From Anaerolineales bacterium (GTDB lineage Bacteria; Chloroflexota; Anaerolineae; Anaerolineales; Villigracilaceae), in NCBI GenBank assembly GCA_020060235.1, contig JAGVAO010000150.1, forward strand, positions 1 through 46,368: DNA of 46,368 bases, written 5' to 3'. This document shows positions 9,472-17,595 of the stretch, one piece after another (positions within the stretch are counted from its first letter, which is position 1; every line of letters begins with the position of its first letter). A program made the translations under genes and the position numbers. The notes under the pieces were generated by a model. The model made no database searches. It was not told where the DNA came from and saw nothing but the letters and a program-made list of their open reading frames with translations.

Positions 9472-10680
9472 ATGAACCCGAACCTGAATCCACCCCTTAT
9501 CGTTACCCTGCTGCTTGCCACCCTGTTTTTGCCTGCCTGTTCCCCGGAGCAGACTCCAACATCCACGCCCCCCCCCATCCCGTCAGTGAATACCGCTCCA
9601 GTTGCATCCCACACCATCTTGGAATATGAACCCCCGCCCACCGGGGCAGAATCCGAGTTCAAGACCGATTTCAGTAAACACACCATCCCCTACAGCGAGG
9701 TTCTTTCCGGCGGTCCGCCCAAAGACGGGATTCCAGCCATAGACAACCCGCAAACCATCAGTGTGAGCGAAGCGGATGAGTGGCTTGAACCCGTCGAGCC
9801 TATCGTGCTGGTGCGGGTCGGCGGCGAAGCCCGCGCCTATCCCATTCAGATTTTAATGTGGCACGAAATCGTCAACGATACCCTGGGCGATAAACCTTTG
9901 CTGGTCACGTTTTGCCCGCTCTGCAATACCGCCATTGCTTTTGAGCGCGTCTTCGACGGCCAAACCTTTGACTTTGGCACGACCGGACGCCTGCGCTATA
10001 GCAACCTGATCATGTACGACCGCCAGACCGAAACCTGGTGGCAGCAGGCTACCGGCGACGCCATCGCCGGTGAGTACGCTGGGGCGCAACTGCCTTTTTA
10101 CCCGGCATCCATCGTCTCATGGGCGGACTTCAAGGCTGTCTACCCCAACGGCACGGTGCTTTCGCGCGAGACCGGCTTCAGTCGTAATTATGGGCGTAAT
10201 CCCTATCTCGGCTATGATGATGTTAACCAGTCGCCTTTCCTGTATCGTGGGAAGGAAACGCCGGGGCAACTTGTCCCGATGGCCCGCGTGCTGACCCTTG
10301 ATCTGGGCGGGGAAGCAGTAGCCTACCCGTATGAAATCCTCTCCAGCCTGGGAGCGATCAACGACACGGTTGGCGGGCAACGGCTGGTGGTTTTCTGGGC
10401 TGAAGGAACAGCCTCCGCGCTGGATTCTGCCCAAATCCCAGATGGCCGCGATGTTGGCGCGGCTGTTGCCTATTCCGCCGAAGTGGACGGGCAGCTCCTG
10501 ACTTTTGAAGTCGCCGATGGCGTTTTCCGAGACAAAGAAACCGGCAGCGAATGGGATATTCTTGGCCGGGCGGTTTCGGGTACACTACAAGGAGCACAAC
10601 TGACCGAATTGCCTGCCATCAATCATTTCTGGTTTTCGTGGGCAGCTTTTCGCCCGGAAACGCGCATTTACCAGCCTTGA
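9472..10680 (+). CDS. DUF3179-family lipoprotein
   Basis: 402 aa. A signal peptide ends in a lipobox LPAC with acylated Cys23, followed by a Ser/Thr/Pro-rich linker, so the protein is exported and lipid-anchored. The body matches DUF3179 proteins: ARAYPIQIL, WHEIVNDT, and FCPLCNTA with a conserved Cys pair, then YDRQTETWW and a second RAYP-like repeat (AVAYPYEIL). The role of the family is not established. AAAGGAG precedes the ATG. The next gene, an alpha/beta hydrolase, starts 8 bp after the stop, so they are likely an operon. Confidence 0.85.
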   Translation: MNPNLNPPLIVTLLLATLFLPACSPEQTPTSTPPPIPSVNTAPVASHTILEYEPPPTGAESEFKTDFSKHTIPYSEVLSGGPPKDGIPAIDNPQTISVSEADEWLEPVEPIVLVRVGGEARAYPIQILMWHEIVNDTLGDKPLLVTFCPLCNTAIAFERVFDGQTFDFGTTGRLRYSNLIMYDRQTETWWQQATGDAIAGEYAGAQLPFYPASIVSWADFKAVYPNGTVLSRETGFSRNYGRNPYLGYDDVNQSPFLYRGKETPGQLVPMARVLTLDLGGEAVAYPYEILSSLGAINDTVGGQRLVVFWAEGTASALDSAQIPDGRDVGAAVAYSAEVDGQLLTFEVADGVFRDKETGSEWDILGRAVSGTLQGAQLTELPAINHFWFSWAAFRPETRIYQP

Positions 10681-10688
10681 GAGCAGAG

Positions 10689-11513
10689 ATGATGAGCAAA
10701 ACCCAATTTTTCACATCCACGCGTGGAAAAGTTGCTTTTACAGATAACAACGGCACAGGGCTACCGGTGATTTTCATGCACGGCCTGCCCACCTCGAAAG
10801 AACTCTGGATCCCGGTATTGGCGAAATTACCCGCTGAGTGGCGTTTGATCACGTTTGACCTGCTCGACTATGGTGAATCTGAGAAAATCGCACGGGCCAC
10901 CAATCATAAGGAACGCGCCGACACCCTCGACGAACTGCGCGCTCACCTGGGGTTGGAAAAGTTTGCGCTGGTGGCGCACGATCTGGGTTCATCGGTGGCA
11001 GTTGATTACATGGGCAAATATGCCGTACATGTCGACAAGCTGGTATTGATGAGTCCGCCAGTCTATCCCGATTTTGTTGAGCCGTTCATTGTCAAATTGG
11101 TGCGCCTGCCAAGGCTGGGCGAGGCGCTGGTGACAGTTATCAAGCCGCTCCTGTTTCGGATTGGCATGGCGCAGGGCATGGTTCACAAAGACAACCTGAC
11201 CCCCGAGGTTTTGAAAGCTATCTCTGGCGGGTTCAATGGCACGGATGGCAGCGCCGCACTGCTGCGCGCTCTACGCTGGGGACGACCCTTCCATATGTTC
11301 GCCGATTACCCGGCCATCATCGCTTCGATTCGCGTCCCGACGTTTGTTGTCCAAGGGCGGCGCGACCCATATATCCCGGAAAGCCAGGTCACACGCTTGC
11401 GCGATACCATCCCGGGTTGCAAATTGGTATTCATCGAGGATGGCGCACACTTCCTGCCGCTTGATACACCGCAACAGGTGGCGCGGGAAATCAAAGCTTT
11501 CCTGTCCGAGTAA
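10689..11513 (+). CDS. Alpha/beta hydrolase with Asp nucleophile elbow
   Basis: 274 aa from ATG 10689 (a second ATG follows at 10692). Features in order: oxyanion HGLP, nucleophile elbow AHDLGSS, acid region QGRRDPYIP, and DGAHFLP with the catalytic His. The elbow has Asp where lipases and esterases have Ser, as in haloalkane dehalogenases and epoxide hydrolases (HDWG), so it may cleave C-halogen or epoxide bonds through an alkyl-enzyme ester. No signal peptide is present. It follows the DUF3179 gene by 8 bp and ends before a strong bidirectional terminator. Confidence 0.8.
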   Translation: MMSKTQFFTSTRGKVAFTDNNGTGLPVIFMHGLPTSKELWIPVLAKLPAEWRLITFDLLDYGESEKIARATNHKERADTLDELRAHLGLEKFALVAHDLGSSVAVDYMGKYAVHVDKLVLMSPPVYPDFVEPFIVKLVRLPRLGEALVTVIKPLLFRIGMAQGMVHKDNLTPEVLKAISGGFNGTDGSAALLRALRWGRPFHMFADYPAIIASIRVPTFVVQGRRDPYIPESQVTRLRDTIPGCKLVFIEDGAHFLPLDTPQQVAREIKAFLSE

Positions 11514-11520
11514 TTTGCCC

Positions 11521-11568
11521 TGCATGCAAAATCGCCGCCTTTTGAGTAAGACGGCGATTTTGCATGCA
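11521..11568. terminator. Bidirectional terminator between convergent genes
   Basis: Arms 11521-11537 and 11552-11568 form a perfect 17-bp stem; after one mismatch three more pairs are possible, leaving a 6-nt loop. It lies 7 bp after the hydrolase stop and 7 bp before the end of the convergent TPR gene. The AAAAT/ATTTT part of the stem gives short U-runs in both directions. Confidence 0.75.
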
Positions 11569-11575
11569 CCACAGG

Positions 11576-12649
11576 CTAAAAAATCTTGGTTAGTATTTCT
11601 TCCACAACTTGTGAGAGTTGCTCTGGTGATGGCAATTCACTCTTGAAGCGGGTGTGCTGGCTGACAACTTCCTGTGCAGGCTCCAGGAATTGTTCTGTTT
11701 CCTGCAAGTGTGCCGGATGACTGAGAGTATAGGCAATGCAGAAAGCAGCTTGCTCGTATTCCTCGCGTGCAATCAGGACAAATGTCAAACCAGCCAGCGT
11801 ATCAAGCATGTCCGGGATCAAATCGGCGATTTTGGCGCACTCCACCGCGCGGGTGTAATGGTATTTGGCAGTGGAAAAATCCTGCATTTGAGCATGAATA
11901 TGCCCCAGGTTGTTCTCTGCGATACACATACCGCGGTGCAATCCCAGCGCAGCAAACAGGGCGCTGGCTTCATAATAGAGCGGGCGCGCTGCATTCGGGT
12001 TTTCCTGCAAACGTTGAATCTCTCCCAGATTGAGTAAAGCCCCGGCCATTGCATGGCAGTCGCTCAGTTCTTTGGCAATCCGCAAACTTTCTTGCAGATA
12101 TTTCTCCGCCTCGCCATATTGGGCGTTCATGGTAGAAATGGTCCCAAGACGATTGGCCGCAAGCGCCCGCCCACGAATATCGCCAAGTTGGTTGTAAAGC
12201 TGGTGGGCTTCGTAAAAATCACGCCGGGCAGAATCGTAATCACCGATCGACATGTTATTCAACCCGCTCAAAATATACAGTCGGGCAGAAACATCTTTGT
12301 CTGTTTGTGGGTTTTCTCCCAGGATGGCGCGGGCTTCGGTTAGTTTACCGAGCGCGCTGCGAAAATCACCCTGAGCGCGGTAAATATCGGCCGCCAGGCC
12401 CAGCGCAAGTGCCTGCCGACCCAGGTTCTGGCATTTTTTTGCTTGTTGGAATGCAGATTCAAGAATGCGAAGCCCGTCCTGATATTGACCTTTCGCGTTG
12501 AGAGTTTCCCCGGCGGTGAGCAAGGCATCTGCCCGGACAAGCAGATCAGCAGGTAGTACTTGTTCCAATTCAGATAAGACAGACGAAAAATCTACTGGAT
12601 TTTCAGTCTGCTTGAGTTTTTCCAACGTGATTTCAATTGTATTTGCCAT
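11576..12649 (-). CDS. Tetratricopeptide-repeat protein
   Basis: 357 aa, almost wholly helical, with about seven TPR-like 34-40 residue units (for example ALALGLAADIYRAQGDFRSA and ALLNLGEIQRLQENPNAA). No signal peptide or membrane segment, so it is probably a cytoplasmic protein-protein scaffold. It is the last gene of a minus-strand set with two ECF sigma-like genes and an anti-sigma-like protein, 26 bp after the latter, so it may act in the same signalling route. The partner is unknown. Confidence 0.8.
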   Translation of the reverse strand: MANTIEITLEKLKQTENPVDFSSVLSELEQVLPADLLVRADALLTAGETLNAKGQYQDGLRILESAFQQAKKCQNLGRQALALGLAADIYRAQGDFRSALGKLTEARAILGENPQTDKDVSARLYILSGLNNMSIGDYDSARRDFYEAHQLYNQLGDIRGRALAANRLGTISTMNAQYGEAEKYLQESLRIAKELSDCHAMAGALLNLGEIQRLQENPNAARPLYYEASALFAALGLHRGMCIAENNLGHIHAQMQDFSTAKYHYTRAVECAKIADLIPDMLDTLAGLTFVLIAREEYEQAAFCIAYTLSHPAHLQETEQFLEPAQEVVSQHTRFKSELPSPEQLSQVVEEILTKIF

Positions 12650-12675
12650 AAAGAAAACCTTTTTGTGCGAGATGA

Positions 12676-12984
12676 TCAGGCAGGATGTTGGATCACATTC
12701 AGCAATGCTTCGTATTCTTCACGGCAATCACCGCAAATATCAAGGTGTAGCTTGACCAGGGGCATTAATTCGGCCACATCTTCGCCGCGGGCCGCCATTT
12801 CAGTGAATTGATCGAGCAAGGCAAAAACATCATCGCAGGTGAGTTCTTCTTCCTGCGTTTTTTCCAGCATACCAAGGATTTTTAAGGCCATCTGCGGGTC
12901 ACTTGTTTGCGTGACCATATCGTCCGCCAGCGGTAACTGCGGTTTTTTGGAAAACAGGCGTTTGATTATTTCGAAGAGATTCAT
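12676..12984 (-). CDS. Putative zinc-finger anti-sigma factor
   Basis: 102 aa. The second half carries LTCDDVFALLDQF followed by HLDICGDC, which resembles the HxxxCxxC zinc anti-sigma (ZAS/zf-HC2) signature: a Cys helix, then H-x3-C-x2-C. No membrane segment is visible, so it would be a soluble anti-sigma factor, possibly redox-sensing through the Cys-His zinc site. It lies directly downstream of an ECF sigma gene, the normal order for a sigma/anti-sigma pair. Confidence 0.7.
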   Translation of the reverse strand: MNLFEIIKRLFSKKPQLPLADDMVTQTSDPQMALKILGMLEKTQEEELTCDDVFALLDQFTEMAARGEDVAELMPLVKLHLDICGDCREEYEALLNVIQHPA

Positions 12985-13036
12985 ACCTTAATAACCTTCT
13001 GCTTTATAGAAGTCTTTATCTTCCATTCTCTTACCC

Positions 13037-13675
13037 CTACATTTCTGCAAAGGATGCAAGAACTTCATGTGGCGCCATACCCTCGGCTTCCATGCGGTGT
13101 TTCAAACGCAAGCGGGCATCGTGCATCAGTTTATACAGGGCGTTGCGATTCATACCCATTTTTTCAGCGGCTTCTTCGAGCGGCATCCCCTGCATACCAA
13201 CGGTCATCAGCGCAAGGCGTTGTTTTTCGGTCAATTCTTCCATGATGATGCGATTAATGCGGGTCATCAGGTCATTGCGTTCAGCCATCATTTCAGGACT
13301 GGGTTGGTCATCTGCCATTTCGCGCGGGGCAGCGTCCGGGTTGTCGCTCATTTCCATTTCGGGAAGGGGAACATTTCGCCAGCGACGCCGGCGCAGTTCG
13401 CCAAGCGCCTGCCGTACCGCGATCTTATGCACCCAGGTAACAAACGCCGAGCGTCCTTCAAAGGAATCCAGATGATCCAGAACGCGCAAAAGGGTTTCCT
13501 GGGCAACTTCCTCCGCCAGGGCTTCAAACTCAGGGCTGCTGGGGTCAAGTTTTCCGGCCAATGCATAAGGCAGACCGCGCAAGATCAAATCGCGTAAATC
13601 GGCCAGGGCAGGATCACGAAGATCGCCTTCTGCACGCAAATCGGCAAGCCATTGTTCATTGGTACGTTGATTCAT
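13037..13675 (-). CDS. ECF-type RNA polymerase sigma factor
   Basis: 212 aa. Region 2 is seen at about residues 50-95 (ETLLRVLDHLDSFEGRSAF, TWVHKIAVRQALGELRRRRW) and region 4 at about 145-195 (LTEKQRLALMTVGMQGMPLEEA, helix-turn-helix, KLMHDARLRLKHRM). The linker between them is rich in Asp, Pro and Met. It should direct RNA polymerase to a small regulon, held by the adjacent anti-sigma protein. A clear paralogue lies 15 bp upstream. Confidence 0.85.
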   Translation of the reverse strand: MNQRTNEQWLADLRAEGDLRDPALADLRDLILRGLPYALAGKLDPSSPEFEALAEEVAQETLLRVLDHLDSFEGRSAFVTWVHKIAVRQALGELRRRRWRNVPLPEMEMSDNPDAAPREMADDQPSPEMMAERNDLMTRINRIIMEELTEKQRLALMTVGMQGMPLEEAAEKMGMNRNALYKLMHDARLRLKHRMEAEGMAPHEVLASFAEM

Positions 13676-13690
13676 GGGCTGGATTATACG

Positions 13691-14269
13691 TCACTCTCTA
13701 TCTTTTTTTGAGAACCATCCATCCAGTTCAAAGCGGCGCTTCAGGCGCAGGCGGGCATCGTGGATCATTTTGAAGTAGTCGAACCGCTCCAGTCCCAAAT
13801 AGCGCGCCACTTCTTCCTTCGGCATCCGGTACATCACCATTGCCCGAATGGCGGTACGCTGGTTTTCGGTCAATTCTTCGCGGAAAATGGTATGTAATCG
13901 TTTCAGAAACGGACTAAAAGCCAGGATGGCATGGAAAATCGAGGGTGTCTTGGGCAGAGACCGCACTGGATAAGCCGATTGAAACTTGATTTGGCGGATT
14001 TCCAATAGGCCCAACCTCACGGCGATTTTGAGTACCCAGGTTGTAAAAGCGCTCTTACCGTCATAGTTATGCAGGTGGTCTTGGACATAGACCAGAGTAT
14101 ATTGAGTTGTTGTCTCTACTATTTTTGAGAAATCGGGGCTGTCTGGAGGGATTTTGGTAGATAAAATGATAGGCAAACGGCTGGCAAGCAGGTCGCGCAA
14201 GTCATCCAGCGCGCGGGCATCATTGGCGCGTAAATCATCCAGCCAATCGGTGTTGGTGCGTTCAGCCAT
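13691..14269 (-). CDS. Diverged ECF sigma factor paralogue
   Basis: 192 aa from ATG 14269; a longer frame to 14305 starts with a hydrophobic stretch and is less likely. It aligns end to end with the neighbouring sigma factor: N-terminal W-L-DDLRA-D, the SAFTTWVLKIAVR box of region 2, and a region 4 ending MIHDARLRLKRRF. Region 2 has lost much of the basic patch (LEIRQIKFQ against LGELRRRRWR), so promoter melting or recognition may differ. It is first in the operon and divergent from the NAD(P)HX epimerase gene. Confidence 0.75.
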   Translation of the reverse strand: MAERTNTDWLDDLRANDARALDDLRDLLASRLPIILSTKIPPDSPDFSKIVETTTQYTLVYVQDHLHNYDGKSAFTTWVLKIAVRLGLLEIRQIKFQSAYPVRSLPKTPSIFHAILAFSPFLKRLHTIFREELTENQRTAIRAMVMYRMPKEEVARYLGLERFDYFKMIHDARLRLKRRFELDGWFSKKDRE

Positions 14270-14341
14270 GAACACGATTATAAACGCACAGGTAAGCATT
14301 TGCATATCAACCCCATCTGTATTCTAAAAGTGGAGTATCTC

Positions 14342-15055
14342 ATGTTACAAATTCCTGCTATTCCGACCCAACAAATGATAGAAGTCGACCGCGCCATGAT
14401 GGAAGACTATCACATTGAGTTGATTCAAATGATGGAAAACGCCGGGCGCAACCTGGCTCATCTGGCGCGTGAGCGATTTTTGGCTGGAAACCCACGCGGC
14501 AAGCGCGTAACCGTCCTGGCTGGGACAGGCGGCAACGGCGGCGGGGGACTGGTAGCGGCACGGCGTTTGCATAACTGGGGCGCGCAGGTGACGGTTGTCA
14601 TCACCAAACCCGCCGAAGACTATCGGGGCGTCCCTGCTCATCAACGCGACATCCTTCAACGCATGGGCGTTTGCCTGTGCCAACCGGGCGCAGTACCCCT
14701 GCCAGACTGCGACTTGATTCTTGACGCATTGATTGGCTACAGCCTGAGCGGCGCGCCTCGTGGCGAAACGGCGGCCCTGATTGAATGGGCAAATAAACAG
14801 CACATCCCCACCCTCAGCCTGGATACCCCTTCGGGGTTGGATACCACCTCCGGGCAGGCGCATCCACCCACCATCCGCGCCGTCGCGACCCTGACTTTGG
14901 CTCTACCCAAAACCGGGTTGCTTATACGCGAATCCGCGCCCTATGTGGGCGAACTTTACCTGGCAGATATCAGCGTTCCACCGGAACTGTATGAAATGAT
15001 GGGGCTTGTGGTTCCACCGCTGTTTAGCGAAACCGACATTATTCGAGTGCATTAA
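14342..15055 (+). CDS. nnrE: NAD(P)H-hydrate epimerase (YjeF_N family)
   Basis: 237 aa from ATG 14342 with GGAG upstream; the earlier in-frame ATG at 14300 is not supported. YjeF_N landmarks: TQQMIEVDRAMM near the N terminus, GTGGNGGGGLVAAR (phosphate/NAD loop), DLILDALIGYSLSG with the catalytic Asp, and SLDTPSGLD. The enzyme interconverts the R and S forms of damaged hydrated NAD(P)H so that a dehydratase can repair it. The C-terminal dehydratase (CARKD) domain is absent here. Followed after 2 bp by a TVP38 gene. Confidence 0.9.
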   Translation: MLQIPAIPTQQMIEVDRAMMEDYHIELIQMMENAGRNLAHLARERFLAGNPRGKRVTVLAGTGGNGGGGLVAARRLHNWGAQVTVVITKPAEDYRGVPAHQRDILQRMGVCLCQPGAVPLPDCDLILDALIGYSLSGAPRGETAALIEWANKQHIPTLSLDTPSGLDTTSGQAHPPTIRAVATLTLALPKTGLLIRESAPYVGELYLADISVPPELYEMMGLVVPPLFSETDIIRVH

Positions 15056-15057
15056 CA

Positions 15058-15741
15058 ATGAAAACCGATTCGCGCGATTTCAGCAAACAAATTGCCTTGA
15101 TTGCCTGGGTATTGCTTTTAGTAGGCTACTGGTGGTACACCTCTGCCAATAACCTGACGCCTATGCAAACCATGCAAGCGCTGGTACGTTTTGTCTCTGA
15201 AAGCCCGTATGGATTCCCGATTTATGTGCTGGTGTACATGATTCGACCGGTGTTCCTGTTCCCCGCCACGCTGGTGACGATGACTGCCACCTATCTTTAT
15301 GGCCCGGTTCAGGGCATTGCTTACGCCCTGGTCGCAAGCAATCTCTCCACCTTGGTGGCTTACCTGATTGGGCGTTTTTTCGGTAGCAGCTTCCTGAGAA
15401 ATATCGAGCAAAACAAAACGGTCGGCCGCTATGCCGACCGCCTGCGCCACGAGAGTTTCCAGACAACAATGGTCTTGCGCTTCCTGTTCCTGCCCTATGA
15501 CCTGGTCAGTTACTTTTCGGGCTTGCTGAACATCGACTTGCGCTGGTTCATGCTAGCGACGGTATTGGGAAGTATTCCCGGTACCATTTCATTTGGTCTA
15601 TTGGGCGCATCCATCCAGGGCGATTTTGCCACCCAAAGCGTTTCACTCAACCCCTGGGCGCTGGCGCTCTCTGCTCTGATGTTCGCTTTCAGCATCGTCA
15701 TGTATCGCATTGTCCGAAAACGCGAAGTAGCGCGACATTAA
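15058..15741 (+). CDS. TVP38/TMEM64 (VTT-domain) membrane protein
   Basis: 227 aa, about five to six membrane segments. The VTT/SNARE-associated domain is marked by IRPVFLFPATLVTM, LVAYLIGRFFG, FLFLPYDLVSYFSGLL and LGSIPGTISF. These are the re-entrant Pro-Gly motifs of DedA/TVP38 proteins linked to lipid scrambling or transport. It starts 2 bp after nnrE, so the two are co-transcribed. A closely related copy is at 45552-46277. A 16-bp palindrome spans the stop codon. Confidence 0.85.
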   Translation: MKTDSRDFSKQIALIAWVLLLVGYWWYTSANNLTPMQTMQALVRFVSESPYGFPIYVLVYMIRPVFLFPATLVTMTATYLYGPVQGIAYALVASNLSTLVAYLIGRFFGSSFLRNIEQNKTVGRYADRLRHESFQTTMVLRFLFLPYDLVSYFSGLLNIDLRWFMLATVLGSIPGTISFGLLGASIQGDFATQSVSLNPWALALSALMFAFSIVMYRIVRKREVARH

Positions 15742-15756
15742 TGTCGCACCACCGCC

Positions 15757-16458
15757 TTACCCACTCGGAAATGCCTTTTTGAACTCAATCAGTGCTTTTT
15801 GCCCGTTACGTTCCAAGCGTTTGTAAAACAAATCCCGTTCCTGATTACGGTAATCGAGCCGCTCCACGCGAAAGCCTGCCAGTCGTTCCCCGGCTTTGCG
15901 CCGCGCCGGAACCTGAGAAAAGTACTCGATGGCATTTTCCACGCTGTGGGCGTCCGTCCAGTCCGATTTATACAGAATCAGGCCAGAGCGGGCAAAGATC
16001 CAGGTCATGTTGGGCATCGAACCATAAGCAAGATGACAGGCCCCATCAAGGGCATCAACCAAAATCGGGCGGGTCACGCCCAGTTCATCCCGCAGCAGGC
16101 GCGCATGGCGAAATTTCTGCTCCATAGAAGCCAGGTGCGGCACGTTTTCACCGGGGTGTGCCTCGTGGGTGTAGATAAAAATCGAGCCGACATCCTGCTC
16201 TGCAAATTTCTCAGCAAGCGCATTCATAGCTGGCGCCGCCAGCCCGCAGTAGGGTCAGGTAAAACTGCCAAACTCCACAATGGTATAAGCATGTTGTTTC
16301 AGGAGTTCCCCCAGACGTGTTTCCGCTTCGTTCAACTGCCACAGCGGAAAATCTGGCGCCATAGTGCCAGTCTTGGGGCTAGAATCGAAATTGAGGCATG
16401 GCTCAAATTTTTCGGGGACAAAACTATCGTAGTTATAGCGCGGCACAAGGTCGGTCAT
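15757..16458 (-). CDS. Deiodinase-like selenoprotein with in-frame UGA (Sec68)
   Basis: Two frames of the same phase (16458-16255 and from 16227) are joined by one TGA at 16257-16255. Read through as Sec this gives 233 aa. Before it stands FGSFT, after it PYCGLAAP, giving the deiodinase-type motif G-S-x-T-U-P with an extra Cys71 (U-P-Y-C). Downstream are IYTHEAHPGENVP, ILVDALDGACHLAYGSMP and IFARSGLILYKSDW, which parallel the EAHP, VVD..NACN.AYGA.P and GK..YKG blocks of iodothyronine deiodinases (thioredoxin fold). A perfect hairpin follows the UGA by 11 nt. The start overlaps the stop of the upstream gene (ATGA). It probably reduces a peroxide, disulfide or carbon-halogen bond. The substrate is unknown. 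Confidence 0.88.
16229..16243 (-). promoter_or_regulatory. Putative bacterial SECIS hairpin for Sec68
   Basis: On the minus strand, 6-bp perfect arms (GCUGGC / GCCAGC) enclose a 3-nt loop GGC. The first loop G is 18 nt after the UGA, inside the 16-37 nt range described for bacterial SECIS elements, which need a G early in the apical loop. The stem is within the coding sequence, as in all bacterial cases. Confidence 0.7.
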
Positions 16459-16790
16459 TTCTTAATCCGATCAAACATCATCCCAATAACATCTTGATGA
16501 TGGTGAAGCAGTTCAGGGTCAGATTCAAACCCTGCTTGCTCATCCAATGTTTGGACGGCCTGTTTGAGAAAATGTAGATTGGGCTTGGCCGGATCAACTT
16601 CGTTTTCCTTGAAGACCTGGGTAATTAATTGGGACAGCGCATCATCTACATTAGTGGAGTGGCCCAAACGGCGTTCCACAAAAGCGTGGTTGGTGGCAAA
16701 AAAACAAGCCACCACGCCATCGACCACTTCCTGTGGTGTTAATGACTCTTTTTCAAGCAATTCCTGAATGATTTGTGAATGTTCGTTCAT
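16455..16790 (-). CDS. Hypothetical protein upstream of deiodinase-like gene
   Basis: 111 aa from ATG 16790 (AGGCGG upstream); a longer frame reaching 16817 is less likely. Mostly helical and acidic, with no membrane segment or recognised motif; an ACFFATNHAFVERRLGH stretch is the most distinctive. Its TGA overlaps the ATG of the selenoprotein gene in another frame, so translation of the two is coupled. A partner role for the selenoprotein is possible but unproven. Confidence 0.65.
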   Translation of the reverse strand: MNEHSQIIQELLEKESLTPQEVVDGVVACFFATNHAFVERRLGHSTNVDDALSQLITQVFKENEVDPAKPNLHFLKQAVQTLDEQAGFESDPELLHHHQDVIGMMFDRIKK

Positions 16791-16803
16791 GATACCGCCT
16801 TTC

Positions 16804-16816
16804 TGATTGATAATCA
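16804..16816. promoter_or_regulatory. AT-rich dyad between divergent genes
   Basis: TGATT-GAT-AATCA, a 5-bp dyad with 3-bp spacer, lies in the 85-bp gap between the minus-strand selenoprotein operon and 6-phosphogluconolactonase. It resembles half of a Fur-type box (GATAATCAT is present), but the match is short. It could bind a Fur/PerR-like regulator of either operon. Confidence 0.3.
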
Positions 16817-16875
16817 TTCCTTTAACCAGATGTAATCATAACCTTTATTCTTACCCCGCTTGAGAAAGGAAAGCC

Positions 16876-17595
16876 ATGAATTTTGAAATCTTTCCCACTT
16901 CCCCGGCCCTGATTGGACGCGCCGCGGAACAGTTCATAAAAACCGCAGCTCAGTCCATCCAAGAGCACGGACATTTCTCCGTCGCCCTTTCCGGCGGCAG
17001 CACTCCGCGCATTCTGTATGCTCGCCTGGCAACCCTGCCAGTCCCCTGGCAAAACATCCATCTCTTTTGGGGCGACGAACGCTGTGTCCCGCCCAACCAC
17101 TCATACAGCAACTACCTCATGACCGTCGAGAACCTGTTGGATCACATCGCCATCCCGCCCGAAAACATTCACCGCATTCCCGGCGAACTGCCCCCCGAAC
17201 AGGCCGCCGAAGCCTACGAACAGGATTTGCGCGCCTTCTTTGGGACTTCCCCGCGCTTCGACCTGGTTTTGTTGGGCATGGGCGATGATGGGCATACCGC
17301 CTCGCTTTTTCCAGGTTCGCCAGCCCTGGCCGAATCCGCCCGCTGGGCGGTTGCGACGGAACATACCATCCCACCCTTGCCTCTCGTTCCGCGAGTGACT
17401 CTCACCTTTGGGGTTCTGAACGCTGCCCGCCGGGTGATTTTCATCGTTACCGGCGTGGGAAAAGCTGAAAAATTGGCGCAAATTCAGGGTGGTGAAAATT
17501 CACTCCCGGCTGCTCAGATCCAGCCTACCGATGGGGAGCTGCTGTGGATTGTGGATGAATCTGCCGCAGGGAATCTCAAAAGACAGACAAAATGA
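16876..17595 (+). CDS. pgl: 6-Phosphogluconolactonase
   Basis: 239 aa, the normal DevB/Pgl length. It has LSGGSTPR (38-45), FWGDERCVPP, and GMGDDGHTASLFPG near residue 137, the sugar-phosphate binding and catalytic segments of this family. It hydrolyses 6-phosphogluconolactone to 6-phosphogluconate, the step between Zwf and Gnd, both encoded further on in this window. GAGAAAGGA lies before the ATG. The stop overlaps the start of an NrtS-like gene (ATGA). Confidence 0.93.
   Translation: MNFEIFPTSPALIGRAAEQFIKTAAQSIQEHGHFSVALSGGSTPRILYARLATLPVPWQNIHLFWGDERCVPPNHSYSNYLMTVENLLDHIAIPPENIHRIPGELPPEQAAEAYEQDLRAFFGTSPRFDLVLLGMGDDGHTASLFPGSPALAESARWAVATEHTIPPLPLVPRVTLTFGVLNAARRVIFIVTGVGKAEKLAQIQGGENSLPAAQIQPTDGELLWIVDESAAGNLKRQTK

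Noticed and set aside
12988-13026. A 12-codon minus-strand frame (MEDKDFYKAEGY) between the sigma and anti-sigma genes, with a purine-rich leader
   Set aside because: Too short to support; it could be a leader peptide but nothing else argues for it.
15732-15747. A 16-bp palindrome across the TVP38 stop codon as a terminator
   Set aside because: No loop and no T-run; only 8 bp per arm.
16455-16457. TGA of the 111-aa gene as a second Sec codon in the operon
   Set aside because: It is out of frame with the deiodinase-like gene and overlaps its start; it has no flanking Sec motif or hairpin in its own frame.
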